Assembly (NCBI RefSeq): GCF_000422565.1
Contig: NZ_AUMA01000017.1
Span: forward strand, 1-64,000
From: Desulfovibrio aminophilus DSM 12254
GTDB lineage: Bacteria > Desulfobacterota > Desulfovibrionia > Desulfovibrionales > Desulfovibrionaceae
Length of the DNA stretch: 64,000 nt
Direction: 5' to 3'
The notes beneath the pieces were generated by a model. It saw only the letters and a program-made list of their open reading frames with translations. It made no database searches and was not told where the DNA came from. Shown here piece after piece: positions 42,323 to 51,062 of this stretch. The number at the start of each line of letters is the position of its first letter. Positions within the stretch are counted from its first letter, which is position 1. A program made the translations under genes and the position numbers.

Positions 42323-44158
42323 TTACTCCTTCTTGCTCTCGGCGCTGATGACGTCGGTTTTGCCGTAGCCCCGGTCTCCGGGCGGAATCTCGAAGACCTG
42401 GGTGGCGGGCTCGTAGGCCAGCGTCGGCAGCGTGTCCTCCGGGCTCTTCCAGGTGGCCAGGGTGCGCACGAGCCAGTCGCGGTCGTTGCGCGCCGGGAAG
42501 TCCTCGCGGTTGTGGCTGCCGCGCGACTCGGTGCGCTGGAGCGCGCCATGCGCCACCATCAGGGCCATCTTGACCTGGCCCTCGATCTTCAGCGCGGCGG
42601 CCAGCTCGGGGCTGGCCCCCAGGCCGGAGGACTTGAGGCCCACCTCGCGGGCGCGGCCGAGCACGTCCTGCAAGGTGGCCACGCAGGCCTCCAGGTCCGC
42701 GGCGTTGCGGAAGATGTTCGCGCCCTTGTTCAGGGCCTCCTGCATGGCCGCGCGGACCTTGTAGACGCTCTGTGAGCCGTTCTTGCCGGAGATGAGCGCC
42801 TGGATGCGCTCCTCCTGGGCCCTGGCCTCGCCGTCGATGACCGTGGACTTGAAGATGACCTCCGCGCCCAGGGCGTACTCGGCCATCTTGCGGCCCACGA
42901 TGCCCCCGGCCACCACGGTCTCGGCCAGGGAGTTGCCGCCCAGGCGGTTGAAGCCGTGCATGTCCCAGCAGGCGGCCTCGCCCGCGCTGAACAGGCCCTT
43001 GAGGCCGTAGGCCGCGCCGTCCTTGTTCGTGCGCACGCCGCCCATGCTGTAGTGATGGGTGGGCCGCACGGGAATGAGCTGGTGGATGGGATTGATGCCC
43101 AGGAACGAGGTGCAGATCTCGTAGACCTCGCGGAGCTTGCCGGTGATGTGCTTCTCGCCCAGGTGGCGGATGTCCAGCCAGAGGTGCTCGCCGTAGGGCG
43201 AGGGCACGCCCTTGCCCTGGCGGATGTGGTGGGTCATCCAGCGGGAGACCACGTCGCGCGAGGCCAACTCGGCCTTCTCCGGCTCGTAGATGTGCATGAA
43301 GCGCTCCTGGTTCACGTCCAGGAGCGTGCCGCCGTCGCCCCGGCAGCCCTCCGTGACCAGGATGTCCGTGGGCACGATGCCGGTGGGATGGAACTGCACG
43401 GCCTCCATGTTGCCCATGGGCACCGCCCCGGTGTTCACGGCCAGGATGTGGCCTCCGCCGTCGCAGATGACCGCGTTGGTGGTGTTCGGATAGATGCGGC
43501 CGAAGCCGCCGGTGGCGATCATGGTGGCCTTGGCCAGGTAGACGCGCAGTTCGCCGGTCTTCAGGCAGCGGGCCACCGCGCCGAAACAGGTCTCGCCGTC
43601 ATGGATGAGCGAGACGGCCTCGGTCTTGTCGTGGACCTCCACGCCGAGTTGGGCGCAGCGGTTGTCCATGGTGAAGAGCACGGAGTGGCCGGTGCCGTCG
43701 GAGACGTAGCAGGTGCGCCACTTGGCCGTGCCGCCGAAGGCGCGGGCCGTGATCAGGCCCTTGTTCTCCTCCTTCTCCTCCTTCTCGTACTTCTGGCCGC
43801 CCTTGAAATAGCTCGACTTGCCGGGGACGACCCGGTTCCAGGGCACGCCCCAGAAGGCCAGCCGGCGCATTTCCACGGGCGCGGTGTCCACGAAAAGCCG
43901 CGCCACCTCCTGGTCGCAGCCCCAGTCAGAGCCCTTGACCGTGTCGGCGAAGTGCACGTCCGGACCATCGCCCGCGCCCATGGCGCAGTTGCCCAAGGCC
44001 GCCTGCATGCCGCCCTGGGCCGCCGAAGAGTGCGAACGGCGGGCCGGGACGACGGACAGGCAGATGGTGGACAACCCCGCGTCGGCGCACTCCAGCGCGG
44101 CGCGTTCACCGGCCAGGCCGGCGCCGATGACGAGCACATCCGTGTAGACTGTCTGCAT
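42323..44158 (-). CDS. frdA: Fumarate reductase/succinate dehydrogenase flavoprotein
   Basis: A 611-residue flavoprotein that reduces fumarate or oxidises succinate. The FAD-binding start is VLVIGAGLAGERAALE; the covalent FAD attachment His lies in RRSHSSAAQGGMQAAL; the active-site region HPTGIVPTDILVTEGCRGDGG and PVRPTHHYSMGGVRTN are intact, as is FNRLGGNSLAE. A lysine/glutamate-rich stretch KYEKEEKEENKG near residue 125 replaces a loop seen in the Wolinella enzyme. GGAGGA precedes the ATG. Gene order C-A-B and the diheme cytochrome partner indicate a menaquinone-linked enzyme. Confidence 0.96.
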   Translation of the reverse strand: MQTVYTDVLVIGAGLAGERAALECADAGLSTICLSVVPARRSHSSAAQGGMQAALGNCAMGAGDGPDVHFADTVKGSDWGCDQEVARLFVDTAPVEMRRLAFWGVPWNRVVPGKSSYFKGGQKYEKEEKEENKGLITARAFGGTAKWRTCYVSDGTGHSVLFTMDNRCAQLGVEVHDKTEAVSLIHDGETCFGAVARCLKTGELRVYLAKATMIATGGFGRIYPNTTNAVICDGGGHILAVNTGAVPMGNMEAVQFHPTGIVPTDILVTEGCRGDGGTLLDVNQERFMHIYEPEKAELASRDVVSRWMTHHIRQGKGVPSPYGEHLWLDIRHLGEKHITGKLREVYEICTSFLGINPIHQLIPVRPTHHYSMGGVRTNKDGAAYGLKGLFSAGEAACWDMHGFNRLGGNSLAETVVAGGIVGRKMAEYALGAEVIFKSTVIDGEARAQEERIQALISGKNGSQSVYKVRAAMQEALNKGANIFRNAADLEACVATLQDVLGRAREVGLKSSGLGASPELAAALKIEGQVKMALMVAHGALQRTESRGSHNREDFPARNDRDWLVRTLATWKSPEDTLPTLAYEPATQVFEIPPGDRGYGKTDVISAESKKE

Positions 44159-44167
44159 GGTGTCCTC

Positions 44168-44821
44168 CTAGATCGCCAGGAACGAGAACCGCAACAACGT
44201 CAGCAGGCTGAGGCCCACACAGACGAGCACCAGGATGGTCACGAAGCGCTTGAACCGGGCGCGCCCCTCCTGGCCCACGAACCCCCACTTCACCCCGATG
44301 CGGTACAGGCCGATGCCGAGATGCACATGCACCAGGGGACCGAACAGCAGGTAGAACAGCAGCCAGCCGCTGCGCTTCTGCAGAACCTCCGCGCTCTTGG
44401 CCGCTGTGATGGGCAAATCGGTGAGCACCACCCACATGTGGATCGTGCCCATGAGCAGGAGGAGCATGGCCGTGACCACCTGCACGAGCCAGAGCCAAGT
44501 GTCCTGGTGGTGCAGCATGGTGGCGTGGGACCAGAAGGTCTTCTGGCGGTCGAAACGGAAGGGCACCTTGCGCGCGGCCAGGAGGAAATGCCCCAGGAAG
44601 AGCAGGAAGATGAGCGGGCCGCCCACCTGCGCCAGCCCCGTGGCCTCGAAGAAGCCCGCGATGGCGTTCATCACGCCGGGACCGATGATGACGCTCGCGA
44701 CCAGGAGCATGTGCGCCCATATGAACAGGATGAGCGCCGCCCCAGAGAGCATCTGGAGCCAGTCCAGAAGACCATCCCACTTGGTCGGCCTGCCGGCGAA
44801 CACTGTGGTGTCGATGCCCAT
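44168..44821 (-). CDS. frdC: Fumarate reductase diheme cytochrome b subunit
   Basis: A 217-residue membrane anchor with about five hydrophobic helices. Histidines in membrane context are suited to bind two b hemes as in Wolinella FrdC: His 37 (FIWAHMLL), His 78 (LFLGHFLL), His 127 (MGTIHMWV) and His 164 or 166 (LVHVHLGIG). It transfers electrons between menaquinone and FrdB. GAGGAGG lies upstream of the ATG. It is the first gene of the frdCAB-fumarase operon. Confidence 0.94.
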   Translation of the reverse strand: MGIDTTVFAGRPTKWDGLLDWLQMLSGAALILFIWAHMLLVASVIIGPGVMNAIAGFFEATGLAQVGGPLIFLLFLGHFLLAARKVPFRFDRQKTFWSHATMLHHQDTWLWLVQVVTAMLLLLMGTIHMWVVLTDLPITAAKSAEVLQKRSGWLLFYLLFGPLVHVHLGIGLYRIGVKWGFVGQEGRARFKRFVTILVLVCVGLSLLTLLRFSFLAI

Positions 44822-44931
44822 GGTTCCCTCCTCGGAACGGATGCGGAAAGGGCCTTCCCAGGCTGGAAAGACGTACTCGCTTCTTCGCTCACCCGAATTG
44901 TTTTGTCAATCAGGTTTTCATTCTAACGCAC

Positions 44932-44955
44932 GTTGAAATAAAGAGTTTTTTCAAC
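44932..44955. promoter_or_regulatory. Inverted repeat in the frd upstream region
   Basis: The 282 bases between frdC and the exporter gene are AT-richer than the surroundings and should hold the frd promoter. GTTGAAA (44932-44938) and TTTCAAC (44949-44955) form a 7-bp dyad. On the minus strand TTGACA lies downstream of it, near the start codon. I could not place a convincing -10. Confidence 0.35.
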
Positions 44956-45025
44956 TCCGGCAGCTAACTCACTCCCACCATTAGAGGAAAGGATGAGCGA
45001 AAGCGGGGTCCATTCCCGCGGCGAA

Positions 45026-45058
45026 GAAAAAACGCCCGGACCGAAGGACGGCCCGGGC
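45026..45058 (-). terminator. Terminator of the TauE/SafE gene
   Basis: On the minus strand GCCCGG ... CCGGGC, with inner pairing CCG/CGG, is followed by G and six T residues, 45 bases after the exporter stop codon. Confidence 0.7.
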
Positions 45059-45103
45059 CGGGAAGCGGCTTCCACGCGGGACGACGCGGAAGCGGGACGA
45101 CGA

Positions 45104-45904
45104 TCAGAACAGGGTCCAGACCATGCGCGCGCCCATGACGTAGAGCAGAACGGCGAAGGCCCGTTTGAGCTTGGCCACGGGCAGCTTGTGGGCGATGGAG
45201 GCTCCCAGCGGGGCGGTCAGGATGCTGGTGGCGGCGATGCCCACCAGGGCCGGAATGTAAAGGAAGCCCAGGCTCATGGACGGCAGGTCGGCGGAAACCT
45301 TGAGGCCGTTGATCAGATAACCCGCAGCCCCGGCCACGGCGATGGGAAAGCCGATGGCCGCCGAGGTGCCCACGGCGTTGTGCATGGTCATGTTGCACCA
45401 GACCATGAAGGGCACCGAGAGCGTCCCCCCGCCGATGCCCACGAGGCTGGAGACCACGCCGATGACGCCGCCCACGCCGGACATCCCGGCCATGCCGGGC
45501 AAGTGGCGGCTGGCCTTGGGCTTGAAGTTGAGGAGCATCTGGGTGGCCACGTAGAACAGGAACACGGCGAAGAAACCCTTGAGGAACCGGGTGGAGAGTT
45601 GTGCCGCCAGCCAGGAGCCCGCCAGGGTTCCCACCAGGATGCCCAGAGTGACGCGGCGGACCACGCTCCAGTTCACGGCGCCGTGCTTGTGGTGGGCCCG
45701 GAAGCTGGAGATGGAGGTGAACATGATGGTCCCCAGGGAGGTGCCCAGGGCCATGTGCTGGATATAGTGGGACGGCAGCCCCTGCAATTCGAAGGCGATG
45801 CTCAGCATGGGCACGATGACGATGCCGCCGCCCACGCCCAGCAGACCGGCGAGGACGCCGGCCACCAGGCCCAGGGCCGCGTAGATGATCCAGGCCAGCA
45901 ACAT
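45104..45904 (-). CDS. TauE/SafE family anion exporter
   Basis: A 266-residue membrane protein with the duplicated TauE/SafE plan: GVLAGLLGVGGGIVIVPML in the first half and VSSLVGIGGGTLSVPFMVW in the second, each followed by TSLGTIMFTS- and GTSAAIGFPIAV-type helices. Members export sulfite, sulfoacetate or other organic anions, or act with other oxyanion systems. GGAG lies 9 bases before the ATG. The gene follows the FadR-type regulator by 19 bases, so it is likely its target; an organic acid or sulfonate substrate is inferred. Confidence 0.9.
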   Translation of the reverse strand: MLLAWIIYAALGLVAGVLAGLLGVGGGIVIVPMLSIAFELQGLPSHYIQHMALGTSLGTIMFTSISSFRAHHKHGAVNWSVVRRVTLGILVGTLAGSWLAAQLSTRFLKGFFAVFLFYVATQMLLNFKPKASRHLPGMAGMSGVGGVIGVVSSLVGIGGGTLSVPFMVWCNMTMHNAVGTSAAIGFPIAVAGAAGYLINGLKVSADLPSMSLGFLYIPALVGIAATSILTAPLGASIAHKLPVAKLKRAFAVLLYVMGARMVWTLF

Positions 45905-45923
45905 GACGATGCTCCAGACTCGG

Positions 45924-46679
45924 TTAAGGTTGGTCGACGTCCGGCAGGTCCGGGAGGCTGAACAAATTCTCCTCCACCGCGTCGAGGTGCTCACGCATGG
46001 CCGTCCGCGCCTCCTCCGGATTCCGGCCTTCCAGGGCCTTGAGGATTCGACGGTGGGAGACCAGCGAGACCGCGCGACGCGACGGGCCGCGCAAGGATTC
46101 CGCGCGGCATTCGGCCAGCACATCCTGCACGGCGGTGAAGACGCTCAGGAACACGCCGTTGCGCCCGGCTCTGGCCAGAAGACGATGGAACTCCGCGTCC
46201 AGGTCGGCGTCGTCGCGGCCGTGCTCCACGCTCTCCGCCTGCTCGGCCAGCACGGCGGCCAAGCGCCGCAACTCGGACTCCGTGGCGTTGCGCGCGGCCA
46301 GGGCCGCCACTTCAGGCTCCAGGGCGCGACGGAAAGCCAGGATGTCCGCCAGCCTCTTGCGCCGCGAACGCACGGCTCCAGCCAGCGGAGGTTCGAAGGT
46401 CACCGACCCGGGGTCCGAAACATAGGTGCCGTCGCCCCGGCGGCTGACCACCCACCCCTGATCCTCCAGCGCGCGGATGGCCTCACGCACGGAATTGCGG
46501 GACACGCCGAAAATCCGGGCCAGTTCGCGCTCGGGCGGCAGGCGATCGCCAGAGCCCAGCCGTCCGGATTCCAGCAGTTCCCGAAATTGGCCGAGAATCT
46601 GCTCGGAAAGCTTGCGCCGCACCGCCGGACGGAAGGGCGCCCCACTCCGGGCGAAGTCGTGCTCCTCATCAATGACCAT
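45924..46679 (-). CDS. GntR/FadR-family transcriptional regulator (LldR/PdhR-like)
   Basis: A 251-residue repressor. The winged helix has SGRLGSGDRLPPERELARIFGVSRN in outline and SVREAIRALEDQGWV; the C-terminal FCD domain binds a carboxylate (FRRALEPEVAALAARNA; DAEFHRLLARAGRN; SHRRILKALEGRN with the metal His). A perfect LldR/PdhR-type operator lies directly at its start codon, indicating autoregulation. There is no ribosome site ahead of the ATG, and the predicted transcript start is about 5 bases upstream, so the mRNA may be leaderless. Lactate, pyruvate or a similar acid is the likely effector. Confidence 0.88.
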   Translation of the reverse strand: MVIDEEHDFARSGAPFRPAVRRKLSEQILGQFRELLESGRLGSGDRLPPERELARIFGVSRNSVREAIRALEDQGWVVSRRGDGTYVSDPGSVTFEPPLAGAVRSRRKRLADILAFRRALEPEVAALAARNATESELRRLAAVLAEQAESVEHGRDDADLDAEFHRLLARAGRNGVFLSVFTAVQDVLAECRAESLRGPSRRAVSLVSHRRILKALEGRNPEEARTAMREHLDAVEENLFSLPDLPDVDQP

Positions 46680-46719
46680 ATTGGTTGGACCAATAATCCA
46701 ATCACTTTCACACTGTCAA
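46680..46719 (-). promoter_or_regulatory. Promoter and LldR/PdhR-type operator
   Basis: ATTGGT-TGG-ACCAAT (46680-46694) is a perfect palindrome matching the E. coli PdhR box and LldR sites. On the minus strand TTGACA (46714-46719), a 17-base spacer and TTATTG form a promoter whose -10 overlaps the operator. Repressor binding would exclude RNA polymerase. Confidence 0.8.
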
Positions 46720-46845
46720 TCCCCGGGACGGCCCCAAAGACTTGCCTTCTCCCCGCTCGGCATTATCCTTACGGATCGCCGCCCGGAGGGCGTCGCCAAC
46801 CGAAGCGCCGAAGACGCTTCTTCAGGAGCACACAGGAGTGACCTC

Positions 46846-49509
46846 ATGCGCCGTTTCCTTCTCTGTATCGGAGTCCTGCTCATGACCCTCGGCTGCGTCC
46901 ACGCCCAAAACTCCGTCCCGCGACCGGCCGATGTTCCGCCGTCCGCCCCGCTCACCGGCGACGGCCCTCATGTGGTCCGCCTGAAAAACGGCCTGACCGT
47001 GCTCGTCAAGCGCGACGACCGTTTCCCCCTGGCCAATGTGCGGCTTTACGTGCGCACCGGCTCGGCCTACGAAAATCCGGCCCAGGCGGGCATCAGCCAC
47101 CTGCTGGAACACATGGTCTTCAAGGGCACCGAGAAGCTCGGTCCGGGCGAGGCGGCCAAGCGCATCGAGTCCGCGGGCGGAGACATGAACGCCGCCACCA
47201 GTTTCGACTACACGGTCTACTACGTGGAAGTCCCGGACAAGGACTGGAGCCTGGGCCTGGACACGATCACGGACATGGCCCTGCACGCCCGCATCGACCC
47301 CAAGGAACTGGCCTCGGAAAAACAGGTGGTCCTCTCCGAGTTGGCCCGGGGCGAGGACACGCCGGGCTCCCGCCTGTTCGAGAGCTTCCAGGGCATGCTC
47401 TTCAAGGGCACGAGCTACGAGTGGCCGATCATCGGCTTCCGCGACACGGTATCCAAGATCACCGAGGCGGACATCCACCGCTACGTGGCCGAGCACTACC
47501 AGCCGCAATCCATGCTCCTCAGCGTGGTCGGCAAGGTCGACCCCCAGGCCGTTCTGGCCCGGGCCGAGGCCGTGTTCGGCGGCATGGCCAACACCACCGC
47601 CGAGATCGAGGCCCAGCCCTTCCCCCTGCGCGACATCCAGGGCCCCAAGGTGACCCTGGTGCCCGGCAAGTGGAACAAGGTCTACCTGGGCGTGGCCTTT
47701 CCCCTGCCGGACCAGAACTCGGCCCAGACTCCGGGATTGGAGCTGCTGGCCCAGGTTCTGGGCGGAGACGAGACCTCCCGGCTCTATCGCGAATTCAAGT
47801 ACGAACGCCGCATGGTGGACGAAATCGACTGCCAGGCCATGACCTTGGCCCGGGGCGGCTTCCTTTACGTCTCCGCCACGCTTGACCGGGACAAGGTGGA
47901 GCCCTTCTGGAAGGCCCTGGCCGCTTCTCTGGCGGCCTTGGACCCGGCGACCTTCACCGACGACGAACTGGCCCGAGCCAAGCTGAACCTGGAAAGCTCC
48001 CTGCTGCTGACCAAGGAAACCCTCTCCGGGCTGGCCTCGAAGCTGGGGTACTTCCAATTCCAGGGCGGCGGGCTGCGCGCCGAGGATGTCTACCTCCGCG
48101 CCCTGGCCGACACGGGCCGGGACCAGCTCAAGGAACTGGCCCACGACTATCTGCGTCCCGATCGCATGGCCGCCGTGCTCCTCGTCCCCGAAAACTCCGG
48201 TCTCTCGACGGAATCCTTGGAACAGGCCGCGCGCAAGGCCTGGCCCGCCCCGGTCAAGGCCAAGGCCCTGGCCGACGCGGAAGCGGACAAGCAGGAAGTC
48301 CTGGACCTGCCCGGCGGCTCCAAGCTGGTGCTCCTGCCGGACCCCACCCTGCCCTACGCCTCACTCTCCCTGGCCTGGCCGGGCGGCGACTCGCTGGTGG
48401 ATGCCGAACGCCAGGGCCTGCCCGCCCTGGCCGCCCGCGTGCTCACGCGCGGCACCAAGAAACGCAACGCCACGCGCATCGAGGACTTCCTCTCGGACCG
48501 GGCCGCCGAACTTTCGGCCTCGGCTGGACGCGGAACCTTCGCGGTGAGCGCCAAGTACCCCAGCCGCTTCTCCGAGGACATCCTGGGGCTGCTGCGCGAG
48601 ATGCTCACCGGGCCCACCTGGCCGGCCAAGGAACTGGCTCTGGCCAAGCAGGATCAGGCCGCGCGCATCCATCGCGGCGAGGACCAGCCCATCGGCCTGC
48701 TCTTCCGCAACGTGCACCCCTTTCTCTTCGCCTCGGGGCCCTATTCCTATTATCAACTGGGCAAGCCCGAGCAGTTCGACGCCTTCACGGTGCAGGATCT
48801 GCGGCGCTTCTGGGCCAAGCAGTCGCGGCAACCCTTCGTCCTGGCCCTCTGCGGCCAATTCGACGCGGAGCGGGTGCGGGACTTCGCCGCCACCCTGGCC
48901 AAGTCCCTGGAGGGACAGGCCACGGCCGTGGACACCGCGACTCCGACCTGGGGCGGGATTCGGGAAAAGGCCCTGCGCTTGCCCGGCCGCAGCCAGGCCC
49001 ATCTGCTGACCGTGTTCCCGACCCCAGGCCGCGACGACCTGGAGACCGGCGCGGGCCTCTCGGTGCTGCGGGCCGCCCTGGCCGGACAAAGCGGTCTGCT
49101 TTTCCGCGACCTGCGCGACAAACAAGGTCTGGGTTACACCGTCACGGCCTTCCTCTGGCAGGCGCCCAAGGCCGGTTTCATGGCCTTCTACATCGGCACG
49201 GAACCGGACAAGCTGGACCAGGCCCGGCAGGGCTTCCACAAGGTGGTGGAGGCGCTGCGCGCCGCCCCCCTGCCCGCCGAGGAGGTGGAACGGGCCCGGA
49301 ACATCCTCTCCGGCGAGTACTACCAGGAACATCAGAGTCTGGCCTCGCGCGGCGGCGAGGCCGCCGGGCTCCTGGCCCAAGGTTACGAGCTGGATCGCGA
49401 GCGCAAGCTCATCCAGACGGCCCAGTCCGTGACGCCCGAGCAACTGCGTGACCTGGCGCGCCGCTGGCTGAACTGGGACCGGGCCTACGAAATGCGGGTT
49501 GAGCCGTAA
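46846..49509 (+). CDS. M16-family zinc metalloprotease, two-domain
   Basis: An 887-residue exported protease of the pitrilysin/PqqL group. An N-terminal signal (RRFLLCIGVLLMTLGCVHA) leads to the first M16 pair, where HLLEHMVF gives the inverted zinc motif with His 85, Glu 88 and His 89, and a distal Glu in the following helix. The second half repeats the fold without zinc site and carries the substrate-binding LRDKQGLGYTVTAF motif. It probably degrades peptides in the periplasm. AGGAG precedes the ATG at 46846; the frame is open further upstream, but that is the regulator's region. Confidence 0.92.
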   Translation: MRRFLLCIGVLLMTLGCVHAQNSVPRPADVPPSAPLTGDGPHVVRLKNGLTVLVKRDDRFPLANVRLYVRTGSAYENPAQAGISHLLEHMVFKGTEKLGPGEAAKRIESAGGDMNAATSFDYTVYYVEVPDKDWSLGLDTITDMALHARIDPKELASEKQVVLSELARGEDTPGSRLFESFQGMLFKGTSYEWPIIGFRDTVSKITEADIHRYVAEHYQPQSMLLSVVGKVDPQAVLARAEAVFGGMANTTAEIEAQPFPLRDIQGPKVTLVPGKWNKVYLGVAFPLPDQNSAQTPGLELLAQVLGGDETSRLYREFKYERRMVDEIDCQAMTLARGGFLYVSATLDRDKVEPFWKALAASLAALDPATFTDDELARAKLNLESSLLLTKETLSGLASKLGYFQFQGGGLRAEDVYLRALADTGRDQLKELAHDYLRPDRMAAVLLVPENSGLSTESLEQAARKAWPAPVKAKALADAEADKQEVLDLPGGSKLVLLPDPTLPYASLSLAWPGGDSLVDAERQGLPALAARVLTRGTKKRNATRIEDFLSDRAAELSASAGRGTFAVSAKYPSRFSEDILGLLREMLTGPTWPAKELALAKQDQAARIHRGEDQPIGLLFRNVHPFLFASGPYSYYQLGKPEQFDAFTVQDLRRFWAKQSRQPFVLALCGQFDAERVRDFAATLAKSLEGQATAVDTATPTWGGIREKALRLPGRSQAHLLTVFPTPGRDDLETGAGLSVLRAALAGQSGLLFRDLRDKQGLGYTVTAFLWQAPKAGFMAFYIGTEPDKLDQARQGFHKVVEALRAAPLPAEEVERARNILSGEYYQEHQSLASRGGEAAGLLAQGYELDRERKLIQTAQSVTPEQLRDLARRWLNWDRAYEMRVEP

Positions 49510-49587
49510 GGAATCCCCGGGGCTTGCGGGGGAGTGGCCGCTGGGCTACAACTCCGCAAGCCCCGAACCCGAACCGAGGAATGGCGA

Positions 49588-49923
49588 ATGGCTCTTCTTT
49601 TCGGCGCACCGACCCGCAAGCTCTCCAAGACCGACGACGGCCAGGACGTCCGGCTGGCCCAGGCCCGCGAAGCCTATCTGGCCGGCAAGATCAAGATCGT
49701 GACCACGGACATGGTGCCCAACCAGGAAGTGGCCGGAACCTTCGGCCTCATCGTCTGCCGGGGCTTCGTCTTCGATAACGCCTTCCACGGCCTCATCGCC
49801 CAGGCCTTGGACGTGAACGCGGACGCCATCGTGGCCTACCGCGAGTCCGTGGCCTTCCACCCCGAGGGCGACCGCTACTACTCCTGCTACGGCACCGCCG
49901 TGCGGCTCAAGATCAAGAAGTAG
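49588..49923 (+). CDS. YbjQ/DUF74-like small protein
   Basis: A 111-residue protein resembling the YbjQ (UPF0145) family: KIKIVTTDMVPNQEVAGTFGLIVCRG matches the usual start (two strands around TTD.(I/V)PG), followed by the pattern AFHGLIAQALDVNADAIVAYR, in which the family's GL..A..LGADAVV segment is visible, and a final strand GTAVRLKIKK. The family forms pentameric rings of unknown function, sometimes called heavy-metal-binding. AGGA precedes ATG 49588. It shares a terminator with the convergent aroC. Confidence 0.75.
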   Translation: MALLFGAPTRKLSKTDDGQDVRLAQAREAYLAGKIKIVTTDMVPNQEVAGTFGLIVCRGFVFDNAFHGLIAQALDVNADAIVAYRESVAFHPEGDRYYSCYGTAVRLKIKK

Positions 49924-49941
49924 TCCCGGCCCTGCAAACAC

Positions 49942-49978
49942 AAACGCCCCGGAAACTCAACCTCCGGGGCGTTTTTTT
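49942..49978. terminator. Bidirectional terminator between the YbjQ-like gene and aroC
   Basis: AACGCCCCGGA pairs with TCCGGGGCGTT around a 9-base loop, followed by seven T residues on the plus strand. A-rich sequence on the left gives a weaker tail for the minus strand. Confidence 0.88.
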
Positions 49979-49992
49979 CTTCGGCGCTCCCG

Positions 49993-51054
49993 TCAGCGTT
50001 CCCGGCCGAGCCGACGGTCCAGCAGGAGCAGGTCGGCGCAGGCCAGGGCGGTCATGGCCTTGAGCACGGGCACGATGCGCGGGATGGCGCAGATGTCATG
50101 GCGACCGCCCACCCGGATGGTCGTGGCTTGGCCCTGGGCGGTGACGGTGTGTTGCTCCAGGGCGATGGACGGGATGGGCTTGACGAAGGCCCGAGCCACC
50201 ACGGGCTGGCCCGAGGACAGGCCGCCCAGGATGCCGCCCGCGTTGTTGGAGGCGAAACCCTCGGGGGTCATGGGGTCGTTGTTCCGGCTGCCGGTGAGCC
50301 GCGCGGCCGCCGTTCCCGCGCCGATCTCCACGCCCTTGACCGCGCCCACGCCCATGAGGGCGTACGCCAGCCGGGCGTCCAGCTTGTCGAAGACCGGTTC
50401 GCCGATGCCCGGCGGCAGGCCCAGGACCTGGACCTCCACCACCCCGCCCAGGGTGTCGCCCTGGGCCTTGACCTCGCGGATGCGCTCCTCGAAACGCGCC
50501 GGGGCCTCGGGGTCCGGACTGAAGAACGGCCGAGCCTGGGCCCCCTCGGGGTCCAGCACGCGGGCCTCGATCCCGCCCAGTTCCACGGTGTAGGCCAACA
50601 CGCTCACGCCCTCGGCGCGCAGAATTTCCTGGGCGATGGCCCCTCCGGCGACCCGGGACGCTGTTTCCCGGCCCGAGGAACGGCCGCCGCCCCGGTGGTC
50701 GCGCAGGCCGAACTTGGCCTGGTAGCCGAAATCGGCGTGCCCCGGCCGGAAGACGTCCTTGAGCGCGTCGTAGTCCTTGGAGTGCTGGTCCGAATTCTCA
50801 ATGGCGAAGCCGATGGGCGTGCCCGTGGTCCGACCCTCGAACACGCCGGAGAGCAGGCGCACCCGATCGGCCTCCTTGCGCGCCGTGGAGGCGATGCCCC
50901 CGCCGGGCTTGCGTCGGTCCAACTCAGCCTGGATCACCGCCTCGTCCAGTTCCAGGCCCGAGGGGCAGCCGTCCAGCACGCCGCCCAGGGCCGCGCCGTG
51001 GGACTCGCCGAAAGTGGTCAGCCGCAGGACCGCGCCGAAGGTGTTGCCGCTCAT
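49993..51054 (-). CDS. aroC: Chorismate synthase
   Basis: A 353-residue FMN-dependent enzyme that converts EPSP to chorismate, the last common step of aromatic biosynthesis. Signatures are GNTFGAVLRLTTFGESHG at the N-terminus, GRSSGRETASRVAGGAIA, and GSRNNDPMTPEGFASNNAGG. The His and Asp of the active site (FGESHG and RHDICAIPR) are present. GGAG precedes the ATG at 51054. It is the last gene of the run aroK-ktrB-ktrA-aroC and starts 8 bases after the ktrA stop, so it depends on that transcript. Confidence 0.96.
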   Translation of the reverse strand: MSGNTFGAVLRLTTFGESHGAALGGVLDGCPSGLELDEAVIQAELDRRKPGGGIASTARKEADRVRLLSGVFEGRTTGTPIGFAIENSDQHSKDYDALKDVFRPGHADFGYQAKFGLRDHRGGGRSSGRETASRVAGGAIAQEILRAEGVSVLAYTVELGGIEARVLDPEGAQARPFFSPDPEAPARFEERIREVKAQGDTLGGVVEVQVLGLPPGIGEPVFDKLDARLAYALMGVGAVKGVEIGAGTAAARLTGSRNNDPMTPEGFASNNAGGILGGLSSGQPVVARAFVKPIPSIALEQHTVTAQGQATTIRVGGRHDICAIPRIVPVLKAMTALACADLLLLDRRLGRER

Positions 51055-51062
51055 GGAATCTC

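Noticed and set aside
42956-44926. A 656-codon plus-strand frame
   Set aside because: Antisense to frdA and frdC; composition is low-complexity and unlike a protein family.
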